Shown here piece by piece: positions 8,927 to 18,800 of a stretch of 64,000 nt of DNA. The stretch's first letter is position 1. Each line of letters starts with the position of its first letter. Below the pieces are notes generated by a model that worked only from the letters and a program-made list of their open reading frames with translations, was not told the origin of the DNA and did not search any database. A program made the position numbers and the translations under genes. Origin of the DNA: Rhipidocladum racemiflorum (Eukaryota > Streptophyta > Magnoliopsida > Poales > Poaceae); NCBI GenBank assembly GCA_036346355.1, contig CM070576.1:18671490-18735489 (forward strand). Reading direction: 5' to 3'.

Positions 8927-9988
8927 GTTAGCACAAAAAAAATAATAGGACAGCAAGTATAGTTTTTCTAGGTTAGTGAGATGGCGAAGGATCACTCAAC
9001 GCTCAAAGTTTACCACAAGCTCTTGTAAGATTCTTACCACACCAACAGAATGATGTACTATCGATAGTGTGCAACCAAAAAGATGAAAGTTAAGCGATTG
9101 CCAGGTGTTACCAATCTGTTCGTGGTAGAAATATGTGTAGCTTGGAAGGTTTCGATTTAGTAGAAAGGAAAACACTTAAAACCACAAGATTAAGCAAGTT
9201 GAAAAATCATTCAACGGCACGTATATGCTGGTCCTAGGCTAGACCGTGCTAGAGACGCAAGCCTAGACACCAATGTTGTCACCGAAACGCAGCAAAAGAG
9301 CAAACAAGTATGTGCTGTTGTTTGGGCGTGAAGATGTGGTGTGCACTGTTTGTTTTGTTTGTTCTATGGCAGGGAGAAGGTGCGCCCAACCCAATTGAAA
9401 GGGTGGGTGTGTGCCCAAACCGAAAAAAAAGGGGGTGCGCCCAAACCGAAGGGAGATTTTTTTTTTTTGATCCAGTGCGGCTTTTGTTTAAGCACTTGCC
9501 TTTTTTTTTTTAATTGATTTGGTGCGGTTTTTAGATGCACATTGCCTTTTGTCTTTGTTCTTCTTTATGGAAAGGAGAGGGTGCACCCATTACAGGATGG
9601 AAGGGGGTCCAAACCAAAAAAAGAAGTAAAATCTGTTGCTATGGAGAGGTGGGAGTGTGTGTGCAACCCACAATGGCAGGAGGGGATATGCGCCCCAAAC
9701 AAAATGGAAGGGGGGGGTTCGGCCAGCAAGAGGCGCAAACAAGGATGATGACACGACGTGAAAAGAACTTGAAACTCTAAAGGAACTAGGACTAGGACCA
9801 GCAAGAACACGACGATGCAACCGACAATTCAAAGAACTAAACAGCGAGTAATCAAAGTGGTTGGCACAAATTGTTTTGGACAATGGAAATTGATAGTAGC
9901 AATATTTTTGTGGGCTGTTTTTTGTACTCTAGGTAATGAACAAAAAGTAGAAAACTCTCACCGAGCAACCTGAGAATCTGATACCACT
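8927..9988 (-). other. 5' leader of A1
   Basis: Non-coding region between primer site and gag. It contains a block shared with B1 (about 9229-9287) and several gtgcgccca-type G/C-rich short repeats between about 9375 and 9450. Next come a T12 tract (9457-9468) and a near-duplicate pair of gtgcggctttt/gtgcggttttt segments. The portion from 9469 is repeated at 2674-3193. The whole is repeated at 25860-26921. The many small ORFs on both strands are not conserved as proteins. Confidence 0.75.
9977..9986 (-). other. Primer binding site of A1
   Basis: TGGTATCAGA on the minus strand, two bases downstream of the 5' LTR end (…ATATCA at 9989). Matches the initiator tRNA-Met site used by most plant Ty3/gypsy elements. 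Confidence 0.88.
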
Positions 9989-10884
9989 TGATATGGCTTG
10001 AGTGCCCGATCTTTCGGTGGAGTGATAACTATCGATTGAATGGTGAAAACCCTCGCGATCCGACTACGCACGAACGAATTCGATGGCGCCTTAGCAATCG
10101 CAGAACCTTCGCCGAATTGGTTATTGACACACAAATAGCATGTCAACCTGAACACGAGGTTCAAATTCTTGTCAGTAATCGAAGAATCAAACAAGAACAC
10201 GATAAACAAAGTGTAAAAACAGAATTGAGAGGAAGAGAAAAAGTCTCGGATAAAAGTGGAATTTGATGTTCTTCACAAGGTGGCGATCTTGCACAACTCG
10301 TAGAAGATAGGTTTGCGCGTAGCTAAACTCTAATCAACCAAAATCCCCTAATAGAGTGGAGGGTAGGAGAATATAAAGAAGAAGAAGGAGGAGAGGTACT
10401 GTTCACGGACACTATTCATCCGTGATTAGTACATGCATGTCCACACATTAGGGAAACAATCCTTCCCTCCTTTCCTTCTCTACAAAGTTGCCAAAAATAC
10501 AAAAGAGATCAAATCTTCAATTATGGTGCCTTGATCTGAATCTGGGCTTCCAAATCAGCAAAGAGGACATGTTGGGGCGCCCAAAACCAGGAGGGGGAGA
10601 CGCCAAACAGGGGGAGGTGGCGCCCAATAATAGACCCATGCATTCATTCCCTTTGCTCGTCTTTGACTTGGCCTTCCGAATTCCGCACACGCGCTTGATC
10701 TTCTCCTTGGTTCCTAAGTATAATAAAATCATGATAAAAATTAGATAGTAATGAATTCTGTGAATTAATCATATAAATAGTTAGAAACGAGTTCACCTGA
10801 TAATTGAGCTGTCGTGCTTTGGCACGAGTAATTGGTCCTTGTATATTTGGCTCAATCGTGTGCATGGAAGAGATGTCCTCATCA
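9989..10884 (-). repeat. 5' LTR of A1
   Basis: 896 bp, TGATGAGGAC...CCATATCA on the minus strand. The outer edge at 10884 is met at once by satellite (gtgcgcaaaacg, start of module K). The identical junction recurs at 27819/27820. The LTR carries the C-terminal pol frame (10644-10910) without upstream pol, and a TATA-like aatataaa near 10370. Confidence 0.9.
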
Positions 10885-13729
10885 GTGCGCAAAACGAAAA
10901 TTTGTTCCAATCATGCCGAATGAACTTCATATACGCCCAAGCACATTTCGGCATGCATTTCGAGTCCGTCCGAGTTGTTGTGAAACATTTCACCACGATG
11001 GGTACGAACGAATACTACTAGCGGCGCCCGTTCGAAAACGTTGCGCGATATGAAACTGAGTGGCGAACACACCGATTGGAATTCATATGCGCTTTAACTC
11101 ATTTTGGCATGCATTTCGAATATGTCCGGGTCGGTGCCAAATATTCCACCACGACGGGTAATATAAGCTGAATACAAACGGAACCGATGCACGAAACAGA
11201 ACTGAGTGCCAAACGCCCCGAAAGAACTTATGATGTTTGCTGCCGCTTTTCATCATTTGTTTGAATCCATTCGAGTAGGTCTGAAAAACATCATCCACGA
11301 CGGGTCCCAACGGGCACTGTGCAGCGGCAGCCATACGAAAATGGAAATGATGCACGTAATGAAACATTGTGGCAAGCAGCACACACGCCGAAAATGACGC
11401 ATTTAAATGGAACCTTGTGGCAACACCTTACACGCCGCATCCTTACACGCCAAAATGAAACATTGCGGCATGAATCGAAAATGATGGACGAAATGAAGCC
11501 GAGCACACCGAATGCAATTCGTATGTGTTGTAGCTCATTTAGGCATGCATTTCGAATCCGTCTGGTCGGCGTGAAATATTCCACAACGACGAGTTCCTAG
11601 GATGAAAAAATTGAAAGCGATGCACGAAGCGAAACTGAGTGCCAAACACCCAGAATTAACTTACGATGTTCGCTTGTGCATCTCATCACAATTCTGCATT
11701 CAATTGGAATACGTCCGAGTGAGTGTGAAACATCACTCCGCGACGGGTCACAAGGGGTACCGCAAGCTGCGTCCGAACGAAAACGATGCACGTAACGAAA
11801 CTGGGTGTCAAACTCCCCGAATGGGCTTCATACGTGCCCTAGCCCGTTTCGGCAAGCGTTTCGAGTACGTCCGACTAGAAGCGAAACATTCATGCACAAC
11901 GGGTCCCAAATTGTAATGTAATCTACACGCGTTCCAGAATGGTGCACAAAACACAACATTGTTCCAAACATGCCGAACGAACTTCATATATGCCCAAGCG
12001 CATTTCGACATGCGTTTTGAATCTTCCCGGGTCGTGCATGGATGGTCAATCAACCCGAATGGACTTCATATTTGCCGTAGCTCATTTCAGCAAGCAATTT
12101 GGGCTCATCCGAGTCAGTGCGAAACCTACAGGTCAAATGGCACTATAAGTCACGTTCGTGCCAGAACGAGTACGAAAAGAAAGCATGTGGCAGACACCCT
12201 GAATAGTGTTCATGTGTGCCCAAGCTCATTTCGGCATGCATTTCTGTTGCATCCGGGTCGGTGTGAAGCATTTCTCCGCGATAGGTGCCAGCGGGTACTT
12301 CAAGCTGCGTGCGTATCAAAACGATGGACGAAAGGAAAATGTGGGCCAAACTCCGCGCGTGGGCTTTACATGCATTTCAGCACAATTCTGCATTGATTTC
12401 GAATTCGTCCGAGTGATTGTGAAACATCCCTCCGCGGCGGGTCGCAAGGTGTACTACTGCAAGCTGCGTCCGGACGGAAACGATGCCCGAAAGGAAAATT
12501 GGTGTCAAACTCCCCGACTGGACTTCATATATGCCCTGTCCCATTTCAACAAGCATTTCGCGGCACGTCCGAGTCGATGCGAAACATTCATGAACGACGG
12601 GTCCCTAATGGCACTTTCAACTACACGCGTACAAAGCGGTGCGCAAAACGAAAATTTGTTCCAATCATGCCGAATGAACTTCATATACGCCCAAGCACAT
12701 TTCGTCATGCATTTTGAGTCCGTCCGAGTTGTTGTGAAACATTTCTCCACGATGAGTACGAACGAATACTACTAGCGGCGCCCGTTCGAAAACGTTGCGC
12801 GATATGAAACTGAGTGGCGAACACACCGATTGGAATTCATATGCGCTTTAACTCATTTTGGCATGCATTTCGAATATGTTCGGGTCGGTGCCAAATATTC
12901 CACCACGACGGGTAATATAAGCTGAATACAAACGGAACCGATGCACGAAACAGAACTGAGTGCCAAACGCCCCGAAAGAACTTATGATGTTTGCTGCCGC
13001 TTTTCATCATTTGTTTCGAATCCATTCGAGTAGGTCTGAAAAACATCATCCACGACGGGTCCCAACGGGCACTGTGCACTCATTTAGGCATGCATTTCGA
13101 ATCCGTACGAGTCGGCGTGAAATATTCCACAACGACGAGTTCCTAGGCTGAAAAAATTGAAAGCGATGCACGAAGCGAAACTGAGTGCCAAACACCCAGA
13201 ATTAACTTACGATGTTCGCTTGTGCATCTCATCACAATTCTGCATTCAATTGGAATACGTCCGAGTGAGTGTGAAACATCCCTCCGTGACGGGTCACAAG
13301 GGGTACCGCAAGCTGCGTCCGAACGAAAACGATGCACGTAACGAAACTGGGTGTCAAACTCCCCGAATGGGCTTCATACGCGCCCTAGCCCGTTTCGGCA
13401 AGCGTTTCGAGTACGTCCGACTAGAAGCGAAACATTCATGCACAACGGGTCCCGAATTGTAATGTAATCTACACGCGTTCCAGAATGGTGCACAAAACAC
13501 AACATTGTTCCAAACATGCCGAACGAACTTCATATATGCCCAAGCGCATTTCGACATGCGTTTTGAATCTTCCCGGGTCGTGCATGGATGGTCAATCAAC
13601 CCGAATGGAGTTCATATTTGCCGTAGCTCATTTCAGCAAGCAATTTGGGCTCATCCGAGTCGGTGCGAAACCTACAGGACAAATGGCAATATAAGTCACG
13701 TTCGTGCCAGAACGAGTACGAAAAGAAAG
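10885..13729 (+). repeat. Satellite block S1 (~1,754-bp higher-order repeat)
   Basis: 2.8 kb of tandem satellite beginning in module K. Module A starts at 11048 and 12802 (period 1,754). The second HOR has lost about 209 bp: at 13078 gcactgtgca runs straight into ctcatttaggc, removing the end of module B, all of C and the start of D. The block ends at the G/H module boundary (gtacgaaaagaaag), where B2 begins. Diagnostic variants near its end (cgcgccctagcc near 13380, gaatggagttc near 13604, ggcaatataag near 13686) are shared with the end of S3. Open frames here are repeat shadows. Confidence 0.92.
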
Positions 13730-14568
13730 TGATATGTCTGGAGTGCCCGATCTTTCGGCGGAGTGATAACTATCGATTGGTGTTGGAGAAGACTCTCACG
13801 ATCCGACTACGCACGAACAAGTCGATGGCGCCTTAGCAATCGCTGAACCTACTCCGCGTGGTTATTGATCTAGGTAGCCGAGATCAACCTGAACACGAAG
13901 TTCAATTCTTGTTGGTAATCGAAGAACAAACAAGAACAAGTAAAACAATCTGAAGTATGAGAGAAGGTGGAGACGAATTGAGATTCTATTAAAGTCTTCA
14001 CAAGGTGGCTATCTAGCACAACTTGAAGAAGAAAGTTTGCACACGGCTAAACTTAATCAACAAAATCTCAGTTCTAAGGGAGGGACGACAGGGGTATATA
14101 AAGGGGAGAAGGGGAGGCGCCCATATGGCAGCCAAGGGGGAGGGCGCACACGCAGCCCAAAACAGGAGGAAAATCCGCCCCTCCTTTCCTTCTTAACAAA
14201 GCTTCCTAAAATACAAAAGGAAAGAAATAAACGAGATTTGTCATGGCGCCTTGATCTGATTTCGGGCTTCCAAAAAGAAAGGAAACTCCTTCCTCCTTTC
14301 CATCTTGGTAGTATTTCTCATGTGCTCGTTTTCCTCTTTAACTTTGTCTTCTGGATCTTGCGCATATGATGACCGAGCTTGATCTTCTCCTTGGTTCCTA
14401 AGAACAATGAAGTCATCACAACAATTAAATAGCAATCCATTCTGTGAATTAATCGTATATAAACTTAGAAACGAGTTGACCTGATAATTGAGCTGACGTG
14501 CTTTGGCACGAGTAATTGGTCCTTGCACAGATGGATCATTTGTGTTCATGGAAGAGATGTCCTCATCA
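13730..14568 (-). repeat. 3' LTR of B2
   Basis: 839 bp, TGATGAGGACATCTC...CCAGACATATCA on the minus strand. Same outer terminus as A-type LTRs but a diverged middle. The pol frame enters it and stops at 14241, giving a longer LTR-encoded tail (about 108 residues) than in A (79). TATA-like tatataa at 14095. Confidence 0.9.
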
Positions 14569-15581
14569 TCCTCCCTTTCTTGCATTTGAGTCGTCCTCGA
14601 CTCGAACTCATCCTCATCGCCCAAGTATGGTTTCAAATCTGCAATGTTAAAAGTGGGACTGACCCCAAACTCTGCAGGCAAGTCAAGCTTATAAGCATTA
14701 TCATTGATCTTTTTCAATACTCGGAACGGACCATCAGCACGAGGCATCAACTTTGATTTTCGTAATTCAGGAAATCTATCTTTTCTCAAATGTAGCCAAA
14801 CTAACTCGCCGGGTTCAAAAGTAACATGTTTTCTTCCCTTACTACCAGCAAGTTTGTATTTAGCATTCATGAGTTCTATATTTTCTTTAGTTGTCTCATG
14901 CATTTTGATGATCAAGTCAGCACGTTGTTTTGCATCAAAATTCAATTTTTCGGAACATGGAAAAGGTAATAAATCAATAGGAGCACGAGGGACAAAACCA
15001 TATACAATCTCAAAAGGGCACATCTTAGTAGTAGAATGCAGTGAACGATTATAAGCAAATTCAATATGAGGTAAGCATTCTTCCCACAACTTTATGTTCT
15101 TTTTCAAAATAGCCCTAAGCATGGTAGATAAAGATCGATTGACAACTTCAGTTTGTCCATCAGTTTGGGGATGACAAGTAGTAGAAAATAACAGCTTAGT
15201 CCCCAATTTAGCCCACAATGTTCGCCAAAAATGACTTAGGAATTTAGTATCGCGATCTGAAACTATTGTGTTAGGCATACCATGTAAGCGCACAATTTCA
15301 CGAAAGAATAAATCAGCAACTGTGGTAGCATCATCACTTTTATGACATGGTATGAAGTGTGCCATCTTAGAAAATCTATCCACAACAACAAAGACGCTAT
15401 CCCTCCCCTTCTTTGTTCTAGGAAGACCTAAAACAAAGTCCATCGAAATATCCTCCCAAGGCATGGTAGGGACAGGAAGAGGCATGTATAAACCATGTGG
15501 ATTAAGACGTGACTTAGCTTTTTGGCATGTAGTGCAGCGAGCGACAAAGCGTTCCACATCCCTTCTCATATCTTTGGCCAA
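14241..15581 (-). CDS. Integrase core and CR-motif tail of B2
   Basis: Uninterrupted frame of 446 codons. It contains the CTTC pair of the integrase zinc site (C16, C19), the DDE core at D48, D109 and E145 (60 and 35 residues apart) and the GPF/FNIADLKPY C-terminal module. It ends with GPITRAKARQLNYQV encoded in the LTR. This is the cleanest copy of the LTR-spanning C-terminus in the window. The listed start is not the natural one: upstream integrase (the HH half of the zinc site) lies in the frame of 15566-15844, offset by two extra bases near 15571 compared with B2'. With no promoter or gag-pol start it is a remnant. Confidence 0.85.
   Translation of the reverse strand: MAKDMRRDVERFVARCTTCQKAKSRLNPHGLYMPLPVPTMPWEDISMDFVLGLPRTKKGRDSVFVVVDRFSKMAHFIPCHKSDDATTVADLFFREIVRLHGMPNTIVSDRDTKFLSHFWRTLWAKLGTKLLFSTTCHPQTDGQTEVVNRSLSTMLRAILKKNIKLWEECLPHIEFAYNRSLHSTTKMCPFEIVYGFVPRAPIDLLPFPCSEKLNFDAKQRADLIIKMHETTKENIELMNAKYKLAGSKGRKHVTFEPGELVWLHLRKDRFPELRKSKLMPRADGPFRVLKKINDNAYKLDLPAEFGVSPTFNIADLKPYLGDEDEFESRTTQMQEREDDEDISSMNTNDPSVQGPITRAKARQLNYQVNSFLSLYTINSQNGLLFNCCDDFIVLRNQGEDQARSSYAQDPEDKVKEENEHMRNTTKMERRKEFPFFLEARNQIKAP
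14569..14581 (-). other. Polypurine tract of B2
   Basis: AAGAAAGGGAGGA on the minus strand, directly before the LTR terminus, in the coding frame as in A1. Repeated in B2' just beyond 38689. Confidence 0.7.
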
Positions 15582-15844
15582 AAGAAATGGCTAGCAAGTA
15601 TGTCCTCCGTCTTCTTCACACCAAAGTGTCCCATGAGGCCACCTCCATGCGCCTCCTGCAGTAACAACAAGCGAACGGAACTAGCTGGAATGCATAGCTT
15701 GTTAGCTCTAAACACGAAACCATTCTGGAGGACAAACTTATTCCACGCTTTTCCCTCTTTACAATTGAGCAACACATCCACCACGACGGGTAATATAAGC
15801 TGAATACAAACGGAACCGATGCACGAAACAGAACTGAGTGCCAA
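15566..15844 (-). pseudogene. Integrase zinc-finger start fused to satellite-derived codons
   Basis: On the minus strand an ATG in satellite (about 15844) opens a frame that crosses the breakpoint at 15776. It continues as integrase N-terminus (CKEGKAWNKFVLQNGF ... EAHGGGLMGHFGVKKT) up to about 15566, where two extra bases shift it. The first ~23 residues are satellite. The same fusion in B2' stays open for 298 codons (39063-39959). I regard it as an accident of the junction. Confidence 0.6.
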
Positions 15845-18800
15845 ACGCCCCGAAAGAACTTATGATGTTTGCTGCCGCTTTTCATCATTTGTTTCGAATC
15901 CATTCGAGTAGGTCTGAAAAATATCATCCACGACGGGTCCCAACGGGCACTGTGCAGCGGCAGCCATACGAAAATGGAAATGATGCACGAAATGAAACAT
16001 TGTGGCAAGCAGCACACACGCCGAAAATGACGCACGAAATGGAACATTGTGGCAACACCTTACACGCTGCATCCTTACACGCCAAAATGAAACATTGCGG
16101 CACGAATCGAAAATGATGGACGAAATGAAGCCGAGCACACCGAATGCAATTCGTATGTGTTGTAGCTCATTTAGGCATGCATTTCGAATCCGTCCGAGTC
16201 GGCGTGAAATATTCCACAACGATGAGTTCCTAAGCTGAAAAAATTGAAAGCGATGCACGAAGCGAAACTTAGTGCCAAACACCCAGAATTAATTTACGAT
16301 GTTCGCTTGTGCATCTCATCACAATTCTGCATTCAATTGGAATACGTCCGAGTGAGTGTGAAACATCACTCCGCGACGGGTCACAAGGGGTACCGCAAGC
16401 TGCGTCCGAACGAAAACGATGCACGTAACAAAACTGGGTGTCAAACTCCCCGAATGGGCTTCATACGTGCCCTAGCCCGTTTCGGCAAGCGTTTGAGCAC
16501 GTCCGACTAGAAGCGAAACATTCATGCACAACGGGTCCCGAATTGTAATGTAATCTACACGCTTCCAGAATGGTGCACAAAACACAACATTGTTCCAAAC
16601 ATGCCGAACGAACTTCATATATGCTCAAGCGCGTTTCGACATGCGTTTTGAATCTTCCCGGGTCGTGCATGGATGGTCAGTCAATCAACCCGAATGGACT
16701 TCATATTTGCCGTAGCTCATTTCAGCAAGCAATTTGGGCTCATCCGAGTCGGTGCGAAACCTACAGGTCAAATGGCACTATAAGTCATGTTCGTGCCAGA
16801 ACGAGTACGAAAAGAAAGCTTGTGGCAGACACCCTGAATAGTGTTCATGTGTGCCCAAGCTCATTTCGGCATGCATTTCTGTTGCATCCGGGTCGGTGTG
16901 AAGCATTTCACCGCGATAGGTGCAAGCGGGTACTTCAAGCTGCGTGGTATCAAAACGATGCACGAAAGGAAAATGTAGGCCAAACTCCGCGCGTGGGCTT
17001 TACATGCATTTCAGCACAATTCTGCATTGATTTCGAATTCATCCGAGTGATTGTGAAACATCCCTCCGCGGCGGGTCGCAAGGTGTACTACTGCAAGCTG
17101 CGTCCGGACGGAAACGATGCCCGAAAGGAAAATTGGTGTCAAACTCCCCGAATGGACTTCATATATGCCCTGTCCCATTTCAACAAGCATTTCGAGCACG
17201 TCCGAGTCGATGCGAAACATTCATGAACGACGGGTCCCTAATGGCACTTTCAACTACACGCGTACCAAAGCGGTGCGCAAAACGAAAATTTGTTCCAATC
17301 ATGCCGAATGAACTTCATATACGCCCAAGCACATTTCGGCATGCATTTCGAGTCCGTCCGAGTTGTTGTGAAACATTTCACCACGATGAGTACGAACGAA
17401 TACTACTAGCGGCGCCCGTTCGAAAACGTTGCGCGATATGAAACTGAGTGGCGAACACACCGATTGGAATTCATATGCGCTTTAACTCATTTAGGCATGC
17501 ATTTCTAATATGTCCGGGTCGGTGCCAAATATTCCACCACGACGGGTAATATAAGCTGAATACAAACGGAACCGATGCACGAAACAGAACTGAGTGCCAA
17601 ACGCCCCGAAAGAACTTATGATGTTTGCTGCCGCTTTTCATCATTTGTTTCGAATCCATTCGAGTAGGTCTGAAAAACATCATCCACGACGGGTCCCAAC
17701 GGGCACTGTGCAGCGGCAGCCATACGAAAATGGAAATGATGCACGAAATGAAACATTGTGGCAAGCAGCACACACGCCGAAAATGACGCACAAAATGGAA
17801 CATTGTGGCAACACCTTACACGCCGCATCCTTACACGCCAAAATGAAACATTGCGGCACGAATCGAAAATGATGGACGAAATGAAGCCGAGCACACCGAA
17901 TGCAATTCGTATGTGTTGTAGCTCATTTAGGCATGCATTTCGAATCCGTCCAAGTCGGCGTGAAATATTCCACAACGACGAGTTCCTAGGCTAAAAAATT
18001 GAAAGCGATGCACGAAACGAAACTGAGTGCCAAACACCCAGAATTAACTTACGATGTTCGCTTGTGCATCTCATCACAATTCTGCATTCAATTGGAATAC
18101 GTCCGAGTGAGTGTGAAACATCCCTCCGCGACGGGTCACAAGGGGTACCGCAAGCTGCGTCCGAACGAAAACGATGCACGTAACGAAACTGGGTGTCAAA
18201 CTCCCCGAATGGGCTTCATACGTGCCTAGCCCGTTTCGCAAGCGTTTGAGCACGTCCGACTAGAAGCGAAACATTCATGCACAACGGGTCCCGAATTGTA
18301 ATGTAATCTACACGCTGCGTTCCAGAATGGTGCACAAAACACAACATTGTTCCAAACATGCCGAACGAACTTCATATATGCTCAAGCGCGTTTCGACATG
18401 CGTTTTGAATCTTCCCGGGTCTTGCATGGATGGTCAGTCAATCAACCCGAATAGACTTCATATTTGCCGTAGCTCATTTCTGCAAGCAATTTGGGCTCAT
18501 CCGAGTCGGTGCGAAACCTACAGGTCAAATGGCACACTATAAGTCACGTTCGTGCCAGAACGAGTACGAAAAGAAAGCTTGTGGCAGACACCCTGAATAG
18601 TGTTCATGTGTGCCCAAGCTCATTTCGGCATGCATTTCTGTTGCATTCGGGTCGGTGTGAAGCATTTCACCGCGATAGGTGCCAGCGGGTACTTCAAGCT
18701 GCGTGGTATCAAAACGATGCACGAAAGGAAAATGTAGGCCAAACTCCGCGCGTGTGCTTTACATGCATTTCAGCACAATTCTGCATTGATTTCGAATTCA

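Larger units (their letters stand above)
3194..10884 (-). mobile_element. A1: full-length CRM-type Ty3/gypsy retrotransposon
   Basis: Complete structure on the minus strand: 5' LTR 9989-10884, primer site 9977-9986, leader 8927-9988, gag from 8926, zinc knuckle, protease, RT, RNase H, integrase, polypurine tract 4092-4104 and 3' LTR 3194-4091. LTRs are TG...CA. Gene order PR-RT-RH-IN is that of Ty3/gypsy. A C-terminal CR-type motif, absence of a chromodomain and a pol frame extending into the LTR place it in the CRM chromoviruses, which target plant centromeres. By eye the two LTRs differ at about three or four bases plus two small repeat-length indels, so insertion was recent. The reading frame is broken at several places, many beside CG dinucleotides, so its coding status is uncertain. 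The 5' LTR abuts satellite directly. The 3' LTR abuts another element, so no target-site duplication can be shown. Confidence 0.88.
13730..15776 (-). mobile_element. B2: 3' half of a B-type CRM element inside satellite
   Basis: On the minus strand, integrase is followed by the polypurine tract and 3' LTR. The element is cut at 15776/15777 just upstream of the integrase zinc finger, where gagcaacaca runs directly into satellite tccaccacgacggg. gag, protease, RT and RNase H are absent. The LTR edge at 13730 is flanked by satellite gaaag, the only available half of a possible 5-bp target duplication. Both junctions are repeated exactly by B2' at 37856 and 39891. Confidence 0.9.

Noticed and set aside
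9989..10884. A1 5' LTR as a solo LTR
   Set aside because: A primer site, leader and gag follow it on the minus strand, so it belongs to a full element.
10885..13729. Regularly spaced similar motifs suggesting a CRISPR-like array
   Set aside because: The repeated units are ~155-bp diverged monomers with no unique spacers, in a eukaryotic retroelement context.
16570..17226. Long open frames in satellite, such as this 218-codon frame, and families of 128-145-codon frames repeated in every HOR
   Set aside because: They occur on both strands and in several frames of the same repeat, are broken by any small indel, show no domain and follow repeat boundaries. They are shadows of a stop-poor satellite.
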